This document shows, in pieces, positions 35,392 through 43,942 of a stretch of 64,000 nucleotides of DNA (within the stretch, counting starts at the first letter, position 1; each line of letters opens with the position of its first letter). The notes under the pieces are model-generated. The model was given only the letters and a program-made list of their open reading frames with translations. It was not told the origin of the DNA and made no database searches. The stretch comes from Rhodoligotrophos defluvii. Its GTDB lineage: Bacteria; Pseudomonadota; Alphaproteobacteria; Rhizobiales; Im1. Position numbers and translations under genes: made by a program. Location of the stretch: the NCBI RefSeq assembly GCF_005281615.1, contig NZ_SZZM01000001.1:186272-250271 (forward strand), given 5' to 3'.

Positions 35392-36231
35392 ATGAAGATC
35401 GTTCATCTGTCGGACACGCACATCGTCGCCGCGCCGGCCATGCTCTACGGGCTCGATCCTCGCGAGCGCTTCCGGCTCGCGGTCGGGCACATCAACGCCC
35501 ACCATGCCGATGCCGCGCTCTGCGTCGTGACCGGCGACCTCGCGCACTGGGGAGAGCCCGACGCCTACGAAACGTTCCGCGGCATCGCCGGTGAATTGAT
35601 CCCTCCGGTGGCCCTGCTCATCGGCAACCATGACGATCGGGCGACGTTCACGGCGTGTTTCCCTGACGCCCCCCGTGATCAGAACGGCTTTGTCCAATCA
35701 TCGCGGCCTGTGGGCGGCCACACCCTGCTGACGTTGGATACGAAGGGCGAAGAAGGTCATGCCGGCGCTTATTGCAGCGCCCGTCTCGCCTGGCTGGAGA
35801 CAGAGCTTGCCGGGGCGGCAGGGCCCGTTCTCATATTCATGCACCATCCACCATTCGCGGTCGGCATCGCTCGAATGGACGAGATCGCGCTCGCCGACCG
35901 GAAGGCGTTTGCCGAGATCGTCAAACCGCATGCACACCGGATCAGCCACCTTTTCCTGGGGCATCTTCATCGGCCGGTCGCCGGCAACTGGCTAGGCATT
36001 CCCTTTACCGTCGTGCGCAGCATCAACCACCAGGTCGCTCTGCGCTTCGGCGCCGAGGAGAAGGAGGTGTTCGGCTGCCAGGAGCCGCCTGCCTACGGCG
36101 TTGCAATCTTGGGCGAGGACGGGCTGGTGGTGCACGGGTGCGACTTCCTCAATGCCTCGTCAGATTTTTCGCTGGACGTCGATGAGCTGAAAGGCCGGTC
36201 GCACGCCACGGAGATGCCGGCCCCGGCGTGA
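35392..36231 (+). CDS. Calcineurin-like metallophosphoesterase (CpdA/GpdQ type)
   Basis: The product has 279 residues with the full binuclear-metal motif set: SDTHIV (Asp8, His10), VTGDLAHWG, LIGNHDDR, MHHPPF and FLGHLHRP. This is the class III cyclic-nucleotide or glycerophosphodiesterase group. It lies 85 bases after the importer in the same direction, so it may cleave a phosphodiester taken up by that system. A role in cyclic-nucleotide turnover unrelated to transport is also possible. Confidence 0.87.
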   Translation: MKIVHLSDTHIVAAPAMLYGLDPRERFRLAVGHINAHHADAALCVVTGDLAHWGEPDAYETFRGIAGELIPPVALLIGNHDDRATFTACFPDAPRDQNGFVQSSRPVGGHTLLTLDTKGEEGHAGAYCSARLAWLETELAGAAGPVLIFMHHPPFAVGIARMDEIALADRKAFAEIVKPHAHRISHLFLGHLHRPVAGNWLGIPFTVVRSINHQVALRFGAEEKEVFGCQEPPAYGVAILGEDGLVVHGCDFLNASSDFSLDVDELKGRSHATEMPAPA

Positions 36232-36399
36232 TGAATGCGGCCGAGGCGAGTTGCCCCGCCCAGAGGTCCGCGTGGAGGACGTGCTCATCTTCGCCTGTAG
36301 CCGCATGCCAATCACCGTGTGCAACTATTCGTTGGCGCCGACGCTTTCTGGTGGAAGGCGAAAACATTCCCAATGCCACCCACCCGAATGGAGGGACGT

Positions 36400-36495
36400 A
36401 TGGTCTGGCGCGCACCGAGGTTCATCGAAGTCAGCTGCGGCATGGAAATCAACGGCTATGCGCCTGCGGACGGAGACGAGCCGCCGTTCTTTTGA
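36400..36495 (+). CDS. pqqA: PqqA, peptide precursor of PQQ
   Basis: This gene encodes 31 residues, starting MVWRAPRFIEV and containing GMEINGY. The paired Glu16 and Tyr20 (E-x3-Y) are the residues from which PQQ is built, and the WRAP opening is typical of PqqA. GGAGGGA lies just before ATG 36400. Two in-frame ATGs upstream (36373, 36388) would lengthen the N-terminus but are less like the family. A cysteine at position 13, three residues before the cross-linked glutamate, and the acidic DGDEPPFF tail are unusual. It lies 22 bases before pqqB. Confidence 0.88.
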   Translation: MVWRAPRFIEVSCGMEINGYAPADGDEPPFF

Positions 36496-36517
36496 GAGCT
36501 GACCGGCAGAGTTGAAC

Positions 36518-37423
36518 GTGAGCGTCGACTTGCGCGTGCTCGTGTTGGGTGCGGCCGCTGGCGGCGGGCTTCCGCAGTGGAACTGTGGCTGCACGAATTG
36601 CGCCGCGGCCCGCGACCCCGGATCCGGCGTGACGCCGCAAACGCAATCCTCGCTGGCGGTGAGCGCCGATGGTTACGGCTGGGCGCTGCTCAACGCTTCG
36701 CCCGACATCCGCCAGCAGATCGAGCTCAATCGGCAGCTTCACCCGCGCGCACGGCGCGACAGCCCGATCAGGAGCGTGCTTCTCACGAGCGGTGATGTCG
36801 ACCATATCGCCGGATTGCTCGTGCTGCGCGAGAGGCAGCCTTTCGACCTGTTCGTGACAGCGGCGCTTGCCGATATCCTCGATCGGAACCCGCTGTTTCG
36901 CGTCCTCGACCGGGACTGCGTGCACCGCAGGACGATCAGCCTCGACACCGCCTTCACCCTGATCGACGGCATCGAGGCGACGCTGTTCTCCGTCCCTGGC
37001 AAGGTGCCCCTCTTCATGGAAGGCGATCCATCCGCGCTGGCGCACGAAGGCGAGCAGACTGTCGGCGTCGAGATTAACGCCGCCGGCAAGCGCGTTTGCT
37101 ACATACCGGGCTGCGCGGAGCTAACGGATCGCCTGGCCGACCGTATCCGCGGCAGCGACGTGGTCTTCTTCGATGGTACCGTTTTCCGCGATGAGGAGAT
37201 GATTGCCGCCGGGGTCGGCGTAAAGACCGGCCGCCGCATGGGCCACATGGCGATCGGCGGCCCCGGCGGCAGCTTGCAAGCCCTCAGTGGGCTCGGCATC
37301 GGCAGGATTGTCTACATACACATCAACAACACCAATCCCGTGTGGCGCTTTGGTCCCGAGAGGGCCAGCGTGGAGGCTGCCGGATGCGAGATCGGGCATG
37401 ACGGCATGGAGGTCGTGCTGTGA
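36518..37423 (+). CDS. pqqB: PQQ biosynthesis protein PqqB
   Basis: PqqB is a metallo-beta-lactamase-fold oxygenase that hydroxylates the tyrosine of the cross-linked precursor. The opening LRVLVLGAAAGGGLPQWNCGC and the zinc-type cysteines in CGCTNC are diagnostic. TSGDVDHIAGLL stands where hydrolases have HxHxDH. I favour GTG 36518, giving 301 residues; a TTG at 36512 would add two. It ends four bases inside pqqC. Confidence 0.94.
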   Translation: MSVDLRVLVLGAAAGGGLPQWNCGCTNCAAARDPGSGVTPQTQSSLAVSADGYGWALLNASPDIRQQIELNRQLHPRARRDSPIRSVLLTSGDVDHIAGLLVLRERQPFDLFVTAALADILDRNPLFRVLDRDCVHRRTISLDTAFTLIDGIEATLFSVPGKVPLFMEGDPSALAHEGEQTVGVEINAAGKRVCYIPGCAELTDRLADRIRGSDVVFFDGTVFRDEEMIAAGVGVKTGRRMGHMAIGGPGGSLQALSGLGIGRIVYIHINNTNPVWRFGPERASVEAAGCEIGHDGMEVVL

Positions 37424-38205
37424 AGCCGCCGCTCTCGCGCGAGGCCTTCGAGCAACGGCTCCGCGCGGTTGGCGCTGCACGCTATCACGACAAGCACCCC
37501 TTTCATCAGATGCTGCATGGCGGCGACTGCACGATGACGCAGGTGCGCGCCTGGGTGATCAACCGCTACTACTATCAAAGTCGCATCCCGATGAAGGATG
37601 CCGCGTTCCTTTCGCGCATGGCGGATCCCCAGCTGCGTCGCGCCTGGCGATCGCGGATCGAGGACCATGACGGCGGCTTGAGCGAAGGCGGCGGCATCCG
37701 CCGGTGGCTGAGGCTGGCGGAGGCTGTGGGGCTCGATCCCGACTATGTGGCGTCCAGCGAAGGTGTCCTCCCGGCCACGCGGTTCGCGGTCGACGCCTAT
37801 GTCGCCTTTGTCCGGGAAAGGCCGATGATCGAAGCCGTGGCTGCTTCTTTGACCGAGCTGTTCGCGCCGAAAATCCATGAGGAGCGCATTGCCGGGCTGT
37901 TGCAGCACTATGCCTTTGCCGACGAGTCATCACTCGCCTATTTCCGCCAGCGGCTTGAGGAGGCGCCGAAAGACGTTCAACTCGGCCTCTCCTACGTCCT
38001 CAAGCATGCGGACACGCGGGAGAAGCAGGATGCGGCGGTAGCGGCGCTGATCTTCAAGACGGATGTCCTGTGGGCGCAGCTGGATGCGCTCTATTCGGCC
38101 TATGTGCTGCCTGCACGCATTCCGCCCGGCGGCTGGAACGGACAAGACGGCGTCGCCGGCGCGCGCGCCGAGGGAGCAGCCGATGAGCTTCGAGAGCACG
38201 ACTAG
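37420..38205 (+). CDS. pqqC: Pyrroloquinoline-quinone synthase PqqC
   Basis: PqqC catalyses the last step, the eight-electron oxidation and ring closure of AHQQ to PQQ, without a cofactor. The product has 261 residues. The family opening YHDKHPFHQMLHGG and WVINRYYYQSRIPMKD are clear, as are the active-site helices around SLTELFAPKIHEERI and YFRQRLEEAPKDVQ. It overlaps both neighbours. The C-terminal 20 residues beyond PARIPPGG are variable. Confidence 0.95.
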   Translation: MKPPLSREAFEQRLRAVGAARYHDKHPFHQMLHGGDCTMTQVRAWVINRYYYQSRIPMKDAAFLSRMADPQLRRAWRSRIEDHDGGLSEGGGIRRWLRLAEAVGLDPDYVASSEGVLPATRFAVDAYVAFVRERPMIEAVAASLTELFAPKIHEERIAGLLQHYAFADESSLAYFRQRLEEAPKDVQLGLSYVLKHADTREKQDAAVAALIFKTDVLWAQLDALYSAYVLPARIPPGGWNGQDGVAGARAEGAADELREHD

Positions 38206-38482
38206 GGTCACCGGCGCCACCGTTGCGCGACTCGCCCGCGGCGTGCGGCTGCGCGACGACCCGGTCCGCGGCCGGAAGGTGCTGCTGGCACCGGAGCGCG
38301 CGCTGGCGCTCGACGACATCGCCCTGAGGATCCTCGAGGCCTTGGACGGCGAGCGTTCGATCGACCGTATCGCCGCCGATTTCGCCCGCGCGTTCAATGC
38401 CCCGCCGGAACAGATCGCCGGCGATATCATCGGTTTCGTTCAGGCCCTTGCGGATCGGCGCATGCTGGAGATCGTCTCATGA
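38183..38482 (+). CDS. pqqD: PqqD, PqqA-binding chaperone
   Basis: PqqD is a winged-helix RiPP recognition element that binds PqqA and presents it to PqqE. The product has 99 residues from ATG 38183. ARGVRLRDDPVRGRKVLLAP and the PQQ-type ALALDDIALRILEALDG are the recognisable blocks. It overlaps the pqqC 3' end by 23 bases and pqqE by four. As a separate gene it is not fused to pqqC, unlike in Methylorubrum extorquens. Confidence 0.93.
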   Translation: MSFESTTRVTGATVARLARGVRLRDDPVRGRKVLLAPERALALDDIALRILEALDGERSIDRIAADFARAFNAPPEQIAGDIIGFVQALADRRMLEIVS

Positions 38483-39603
38483 GTGCCGCCGACACGACCG
38501 AGAGGCCGCGAACGCACGGCGCCGAGCAAGTGCCACCGCCCATGGCGCTCCTAGCCGAACTCACGCACCGATGCCCGCTCGCCTGCCCCTATTGCTCAAA
38601 TCCGCTCGACCTGGCGCATGCCAAGGACGAACTCTCCACCGAGGAGTGGGTCGGCACCTTTCGCCAAGCGGCTGATCTCGGTGTGCTGCACCTCCATCTG
38701 TCGGGCGGCGAGCCCGCCTCGCGGCGCGATCTCGTTGACCTGACGAAGGCCGCCGTGTCGCTCAACCTCTACACCAACCTCATCACCTCAGGGATCGGCC
38801 TGACGGAAAGCCGGGTCGCCGAATTGGCCGCGGCCGGCCTCGATCACGTGCAGCTCTCGATCCAGGGTTCTACCCCGACGATGGCAGACCGGGTGGCCGG
38901 CTACGACGGCGCATACCACCGGAAGATGGCCGTGGCCTCCTGGGTGCGCACGGCCGGTCTACCGCTTACGATCAACGCGGTCTGCCATAAGCAGAACATG
39001 GACCAGATCCAAGCAATGCTCGATCTAGCCGTCCAGCTCGGCGCCAAGCGCATCGAGATCGCGACCGTGCAGTTCCACGGCTGGGCCGAGAAGAACCGCG
39101 CCGCCCTCATACCGACACGGGCCCAGGTACTGCAGGCCAGGCGCACGGTGGAGGACATGCGCGAGCGCCTGAAGGGCGTGCTCGTCATCGACTACGTACC
39201 TGCCGATTACTACGCGACATATCCGAAGGCGTGCATGGGCGGCTGGGGCCGGGTTGGCATGACCGTAACCCCGGTCGGAAACGTGCTTCCCTGCCACGCC
39301 GCCGAGACAATCCATACGCTGACATTCGACAATGTCCGCCACACGCCGCTCGCGGCGATCTGGTACGAGGGCGCGGCGTTCGAGGCCTTTCGAGGCGATC
39401 ACTGGATGCAAGAGCCCTGCCGCAGCTGCCCGCGCAAGCACATCGATTTCGGCGGCTGCCGCTGCCAGGCCCTGGCCCTTGCGGGAGATCCGGCAGCGAC
39501 GGATCCCGTCTGCGTGCGTTCACCGGAACGCAAGGCGCTGACGCAGGCCACCGCAGCAGAAGCGCGCGCGAGCCGCGTTCAATTCGGCTACCGCGGGCGG
39601 TAG
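38479..39603 (+). CDS. pqqE: PqqE, radical SAM PqqA peptide cyclase
   Basis: PqqE forms the carbon-carbon bond between Glu16 and Tyr20 of PqqA. The product has 374 residues. The radical-SAM cluster cysteines are C32, C36 and C39 (CPLACPYCS). The SPASM auxiliary-cluster cysteines are in the C-terminal third (CHAAET, CRSCPRKH, GGCRC, DPVC). LHLSGGEPASRRDLV is the GGE motif. It ends the pqqABCDE operon. No pqqF or pqqG protease gene follows. Confidence 0.95.
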   Translation: MSAADTTERPRTHGAEQVPPPMALLAELTHRCPLACPYCSNPLDLAHAKDELSTEEWVGTFRQAADLGVLHLHLSGGEPASRRDLVDLTKAAVSLNLYTNLITSGIGLTESRVAELAAAGLDHVQLSIQGSTPTMADRVAGYDGAYHRKMAVASWVRTAGLPLTINAVCHKQNMDQIQAMLDLAVQLGAKRIEIATVQFHGWAEKNRAALIPTRAQVLQARRTVEDMRERLKGVLVIDYVPADYYATYPKACMGGWGRVGMTVTPVGNVLPCHAAETIHTLTFDNVRHTPLAAIWYEGAAFEAFRGDHWMQEPCRSCPRKHIDFGGCRCQALALAGDPAATDPVCVRSPERKALTQATAAEARASRVQFGYRGR

Positions 39604-39623
39604 AGGTATCGAAACGGTGCTCC

Positions 39624-40490
39624 ATGGGACGAAGCAAGGCCGATGCCGAGGAACAGAAGGCTGTCGAGGCGACCGGATCACCCGAGGGAACGTTCGTCGT
39701 CGGGCTCGCACGTGGCTTCGGCGGCGCGCTGATCTTCGCGCTGCCGATGCTGATGACCATGGAGATGTGGTGGCTAGGGTTTTATCTCGACCGATTCCGA
39801 CTGACCCTTCTCCTAGTCCTGAACATCCCCTTGTTGACACTGCTCTCCTACCATGCGGGCTTCGAGGAGACGTTCGAATGGCGCGAAGACTTGCGGGATG
39901 CCGCGATCGCCTACGGCATAGGCCTGGTTGCTGCGACGCTGGTTCTGGCCGTCTTGGGCATCATCAGGCTGGATATGCCGCCCGACGAGATCATCGGAAA
40001 GATAGCGATCCAGTCCGTTCCGGCGAGCATCGGTGCGCTGCTCGGGCGCAGCCAGCTGGGAGGAAGAAAGGCGAAGCCGGCAAGCAAGACGAAGGAAGAA
40101 GCCTATGCGAGCGAGCTGTTCCTCATGGGAATCGGGGCCCTGTTCCTCGGTCTCAACGTTGCTCCGACCGAGGAAATGGTCCTGATCTCCTACAGGATGA
40201 CGGAATGGCACGGGATCGCCTTGGTGGTGCTTTCCGTGGCTCTGATGCATGGCTTCGTCTATGCGGTCGAATTCAAGGGCGGCAGCGAGCTTTCTCCGGA
40301 AACGCCCTGGTGGAGCGCCTTTCTGCGCTTCACACTCGTCGGCTATGCCATCGCTTTGCTGGTGAGCCTCTATGTCCTTTGGACCTTCGGGCGAACCGAC
40401 GGCGTTGCCGCCGCACAGGTCCTGATGACGGTCATCGTGCTGGCTTTCCCCGCCGCGCTCGGCGCTGCGGCCGCACGGCTGATCCTTTAG
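39624..40490 (+). CDS. Integral membrane protein, TIGR02587-like
   Basis: The product has 288 residues from ATG 39624 and about seven or eight hydrophobic segments. It begins with a charged cytoplasmic stretch (GRSKADAEEQKAVEA). The blocks FEETFEWREDLRDAAIAYGIG and LGLNVAPTEEMVLISYRM match my memory of the TIGR02587 family of unknown function. It follows pqqE by 20 bases in the same direction and precedes a TIGR02588-like gene, its usual partner. No transport or enzyme motif is visible, so I assign no function. Confidence 0.75.
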   Translation: MGRSKADAEEQKAVEATGSPEGTFVVGLARGFGGALIFALPMLMTMEMWWLGFYLDRFRLTLLLVLNIPLLTLLSYHAGFEETFEWREDLRDAAIAYGIGLVAATLVLAVLGIIRLDMPPDEIIGKIAIQSVPASIGALLGRSQLGGRKAKPASKTKEEAYASELFLMGIGALFLGLNVAPTEEMVLISYRMTEWHGIALVVLSVALMHGFVYAVEFKGGSELSPETPWWSAFLRFTLVGYAIALLVSLYVLWTFGRTDGVAAAQVLMTVIVLAFPAALGAAAARLIL

Positions 40491-40523
40491 CCAAAGCTGT
40501 CGGGTGTTGGGACGGAGGTTGCG

Positions 40524-40970
40524 TTGGGCTCCACTGGGAAGAAAGCTGGCGACAAGGCGGCGCGAGAAGCGCAGACCGGCAACGGGCGGAACAATCCCCA
40601 ACCCGGCGCAATCGAGTGGGCGACCGGCGCGGCCGCGGCTCTGGCCGTGCTGGCCGTGATCGGGTTCCTCGGTTATCAGGCGTTCAGTTCGCAGACGGCC
40701 GTGCCGAGACTGGAGGCCGTGGTGGGACAGATCCAGCCCATGGGACACGCCTTCCACGTGAGCTTCACAATGCGGAACAGCGGAGATGCGACCGCAGCGG
40801 GTGTTCTCGTCCGCGGCCGCCTGGTTGATGGAGCCGAACTCATCGAAGAGCGGGAGGTGATCTTCGACTATGTGCCGGCCCACGCCGAACGCCGCGGCGG
40901 CTTTATTTTTCAAAACGATCCCAGGACATTCGCGCTGCAGCTCCAGCCCGATGGCTACTCAGAGCCTTAA
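40524..40970 (+). CDS. Single-span membrane protein, TIGR02588-like
   Basis: The product has 148 residues: a hydrophilic N-terminus, one membrane segment (AAAALAVLAVIGFLGYQAF, about residues 33-51) and an outer beta-rich domain with FTMRNSGDATAAGVLVRG, reminiscent of NEAT- or CARDB-like folds. The start is TTG 40524, five bases after a clear GGAGG. It partners the preceding TIGR02587-like protein, and the pair probably forms one membrane complex. The function is unknown. Confidence 0.72.
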   Translation: MGSTGKKAGDKAAREAQTGNGRNNPQPGAIEWATGAAAALAVLAVIGFLGYQAFSSQTAVPRLEAVVGQIQPMGHAFHVSFTMRNSGDATAAGVLVRGRLVDGAELIEEREVIFDYVPAHAERRGGFIFQNDPRTFALQLQPDGYSEP

Positions 40971-41198
40971 CGCATTTCCGCTTTTTTCTTCGAATCGCCA
41001 GGGACGGCAAGATCGGGCTCGAATTTGGCGGTGAGAGCCTTGACGCTTTCGGAACCTCTTGTCTGCGCAGAAATTGATCCGCCGTAGATGGCCGCGACCG
41101 ACGTCCGGGGTCATCAGGTGTGCAACGGATTGGCCTGGCTCGGTACAGGATGCCAGGCGGGTCCGTCTTCCAATCTAACCACAAGAAGGAGAACAGAG
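40971..41198. other. Intergenic region before the repeat protein gene
   Basis: These 228 bases have no credible gene. They presumably hold the promoter of the secreted repeat protein. I see no clear hairpin or operator. Confidence 0.5.
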
Positions 41199-41840
41199 AT
41201 GCGCACGCTCGCGTCATCGCTCGCATTGGCACTTTTCGTCGTAACGCCGGCCCTTGCGCAAAGCCAGCAGTCGGGCAGCCAGACCAGCTCGGGCCAAGCT
41301 GCGCAGCAGACCTCGGTCATGGGGCAGCAGGAGCTCGAGAACACGCTCGAGCAGGCGGGCATTCAGGATGTCCGCACATTGGACGCAGCTTATCTCGTGA
41401 AAGCTACGACCAAGTCGGGCAATCAGGTCACCATGGTGGTTGACCCGGCCTTCAGCCAGAACGCCCAGTCCAACCAAGCCGGCAGCATGTCGGGCACGCA
41501 GACTGGCACCTCGGGCACGCAGGCTGGCACGTCGGGCACGCAGGCCGGCACCTCGGGCACGCAGGCTGGCACCTCGGGCACACAGGCGGGCACCTCGGGC
41601 ACACAGGCGGGCACCGCGGGCACACAGGCCAGTGCTCAGCCGCAAGCCCAGCAGCAGATTCGCGACCGGCTGACCTCGGCCGGCTTCAAGAATGTGCAGA
41701 TACTAGACGCGCTGTATCTGGCCGCCGGCAAGACCCAGAATGGTGCGCAGGTCACCATGTTCATCGACACTCCCGGGCGGACCACCGGTTCGACCGGCAC
41801 GGGCGGCAGCCAGTCGAGCAGTGGCTCTTCGGCTCAGTGA
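41199..41840 (+). CDS. Secreted protein with two homologous modules joined by heptapeptide repeats
   Basis: The product has 213 residues. A signal peptide (MRTLASSLALALFVVTPALA) is cleaved before QSQQ. Two modules of about 42 residues resemble each other: LENTLEQAGIQDVRTLDAAY... and IRDRLTSAGFKNVQILDALY..., both followed by a QVTM strand. Between them lie seven units of S-G-T-Q-A-G-T, and the C-terminus is Ser/Gly-rich. AAGAAGGAG precedes the ATG. The modules look like small alpha-beta domains of PepSY-like size, but I do not recognise the family. Export to the periplasm or surface is likely. Confidence 0.75.
   Translation: MRTLASSLALALFVVTPALAQSQQSGSQTSSGQAAQQTSVMGQQELENTLEQAGIQDVRTLDAAYLVKATTKSGNQVTMVVDPAFSQNAQSNQAGSMSGTQTGTSGTQAGTSGTQAGTSGTQAGTSGTQAGTSGTQAGTAGTQASAQPQAQQQIRDRLTSAGFKNVQILDALYLAAGKTQNGAQVTMFIDTPGRTTGSTGTGGSQSSSGSSAQ
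41490..41636 (+). repeat. 21-base tandem repeat inside the secreted protein gene
   Basis: There are seven in-frame units of 21 bases. The first encodes SGTQTGT, the next five SGTQAGT, and the last degenerates to AGTQASA. Units differ mainly at third positions (ACG/ACA, GCT/GCC/GCG), so the array has had time to diverge at silent sites while the peptide is kept. Confidence 0.9.
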
Positions 41841-41978
41841 CCTTGAGGTCAAGGTACAAGGGAAAGCGGCGGCCGATCGGATGCCGCTTTCCAATTCCGA
41901 AGGTGCTTCCGGCGGCGCGATCGAGGTCTCAACCGAAACCCGCCGCCGGTCGGCCTCGGCGGAAAATCACAGGCCGGT

Positions 41979-43103
41979 TCAGCGCGACCCCACCGCATAG
42001 GTCATCAGGGTCGCCTTCTCGATCGCCGGCCAGTCGATGCCGATGCCGAGGCCTGGACCTGCCGGCGCGTGGACGAAGCCCTCCTTGTCGGTGCGGATGA
42101 CGTCGAGCGCGCCGTATTCGAAGGCGGGGTAAGGGGTGGGCTGCTCGAAGAAATCACAGTTCCGGTAGGCCAGCATCAGATGCAGATTGGCCGCCTGGGT
42201 GAGGGTATAGCCCCAGCACTGCAGCTCGCAGGTCATGCCATTGGCTTCCGCCAGGCTCATGATCTTGCGGGTGGGCGTGATGCCGCCGGCAATGGTTGCA
42301 TCCACCCGCAGCGCGCTCCAGCAGCCCAGCTTGATCGCTTCAGCCATCACGCTCAGATCCAGAATGCTGTTGCCGGCCGGTATGATCGGGATCGTGCTTT
42401 TCTCGCGCAACTGGCGATAGCCGTCGAGATCCACATCCGGCAAGGGCGCCTCGAACCAGGTGAGATCATAGGGTGCGAGCTGGCGAACGGCGCGGAAGGC
42501 CTGGGCGCGCGTGTAGCGTTGCTCCACATCGAGCATGAAGTCCATCTGCCCGCCATAGGCCTCGTGCACGGCGGCAACCATGGGAATGTCACGCTCCGGA
42601 TCGCACCAGCAGTGATATTTGACCGCCCGGAATCCCTCCTCCTTGAGCGTCCCGACGAACTCCACATAGTGCTCCCGGCTCTCCAGCAAGGGTGTGCTGG
42701 CATAGGACCGGACCTTGTGCCGCGCCCCGCCCAGAAACTGATAGAGCGGCAGCCCGGCGTGCTTCGCCGCGAGGTCCCAAAGCGCGATATCGATCAGCGA
42801 GAGCGCCTGCGGCACCTGGGGCGTGTTAAGGGTCTTGAGCTGATGCCACAGTGCCTCCCGCTCAAGGGGCGAGCGACCGATCACCTCCGGGAGCAGGTAC
42901 TTCAAGGTCTCCGCCACGGAGAGGTCGAACTGGTGCGAGGTGATCATGACCGCGCCCGCCACACCCTCCAGGCCGCCACGCGTCCTCAGCCGCAGAATCG
43001 CGTTGGGCATGAACTGTTCCGACATGTCGTGAGCCCAGGTGTAGCGCTCGGTGTCGGGTCCCACCGTGTAGACATCGGCCCGATCGATCGTCAGGTCCTT
43101 CAT
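41979..43103 (-). CDS. Mandelate racemase/enolase superfamily protein, atypical active site
   Basis: The product has 374 residues: an N-terminal capping domain, then the barrel. Barrel residues read by position are K162-x-H164 (VKYHCW) on strand two, metal ligands D192 (MLDVEQRY) and E218 (WFEAPLP), and N245 in PAGNSIL where Glu is usual. D268 (RVDATIAGG) is present, but the usual catalytic His near strand seven is replaced by ELQCWG with Q295. This suggests a dehydratase, racemase or other proton-transfer enzyme with changed chemistry. It is last in the importer operon on the minus strand. Confidence 0.82.
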   Translation of the reverse strand: MKDLTIDRADVYTVGPDTERYTWAHDMSEQFMPNAILRLRTRGGLEGVAGAVMITSHQFDLSVAETLKYLLPEVIGRSPLEREALWHQLKTLNTPQVPQALSLIDIALWDLAAKHAGLPLYQFLGGARHKVRSYASTPLLESREHYVEFVGTLKEEGFRAVKYHCWCDPERDIPMVAAVHEAYGGQMDFMLDVEQRYTRAQAFRAVRQLAPYDLTWFEAPLPDVDLDGYRQLREKSTIPIIPAGNSILDLSVMAEAIKLGCWSALRVDATIAGGITPTRKIMSLAEANGMTCELQCWGYTLTQAANLHLMLAYRNCDFFEQPTPYPAFEYGALDVIRTDKEGFVHAPAGPGLGIGIDWPAIEKATLMTYAVGSR

Positions 43104-43942
43104 TTCGTGGTCTCATCCGCTGCGGTTAGAGGAATGGCCTGGTCCAGGCTCTCGCCATGCCAGCCGAGATGCGAGAGGAATTCGCGGGTGCGGGGCACCT
43201 GGGCGGCCTCGAAGATCTGCTTCGGCGGCCCCTGCTCGACAATGCCGCCGCGGTCGAACACCACCACCCAGTCGGCGACGCGCTTGGCGAAATCCATTTC
43301 GTGCGTGACCACCACCATGGTCATGCCCTCATCGGCAAGGCGCTTCATCACGCTGAGCACCTCGCCAATGGTTTCGGGATCGAGCGCCGAGGTCGGCTCG
43401 TCGAACAGCATCAGCTTCGGCTCCATGGCCAGGGCGCGGGCAATCGCCACCCGCTGCTGCTGACCGCCCGACAACTCAGCCGGATGCTTATGAGCATGCT
43501 CACCGAGCCCCACCTTGGTGAGAAGCGACAGGGCCCGGGCTTCGGCCTCTTCCCGGCTGATGCGAAGCACGGTGACCGGGCCCACGGAGACATTGCGGAG
43601 CACTGTCAGATGAGGAAATAGCTCGAAATTCTGGAAGACCATACCCATGTGCCGGCGCACGTGGCGGACGGCGGCGCTTCGCGCGTCAACCGGCTGCCCT
43701 TCGAACAGTATGGTGCCGGCGTTCACCGTCTCGAGCCCGTTGGCGCAGCGCAGGAGTGTGGACTTCCCCGAGCCCGATGGGCCGATGAGGCACACGACCT
43801 CGCCGAGATGAACCTGGAAGCTGATGTCGCGCAGCACTTCGACGGTCCCATACGACTTGTGCAGGTGCTCGAAGCGCAGGATCGGCGGCCGGTCGGCGTT
43901 CAGGCGCAGGGAAGGTGATGATGGGCAGGTGCCGTCGGTCAT
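43100..43942 (-). CDS. Amino-acid-type ABC transporter ATP-binding protein
   Basis: The product has 280 residues from ATG 43942, which overlaps the upstream permease stop by four bases. Walker [10 protein letters not shown], signature [15 protein letters not shown], Walker [15 protein letters not shown] and switch VVTHEMDF are all intact. It belongs to the GlnQ/HisP type. The stop overlaps the start of the enolase-like gene, tying uptake to that enzyme. Confidence 0.94.
   Translation of the reverse strand: MTDGTCPSSPSLRLNADRPPILRFEHLHKSYGTVEVLRDISFQVHLGEVVCLIGPSGSGKSTLLRCANGLETVNAGTILFEGQPVDARSAAVRHVRRHMGMVFQNFELFPHLTVLRNVSVGPVTVLRISREEAEARALSLLTKVGLGEHAHKHPAELSGGQQQRVAIARALAMEPKLMLFDEPTSALDPETIGEVLSVMKRLADEGMTMVVVTHEMDFAKRVADWVVVFDRGGIVEQGPPKQIFEAAQVPRTREFLSHLGWHGESLDQAIPLTAADETTK

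Noticed and set aside
41490-41636. Possible CRISPR or minisatellite
   Set aside because: Units are contiguous, in frame and encode SGTQAGT. There are no spacers, and the array lies inside a gene with a signal peptide.
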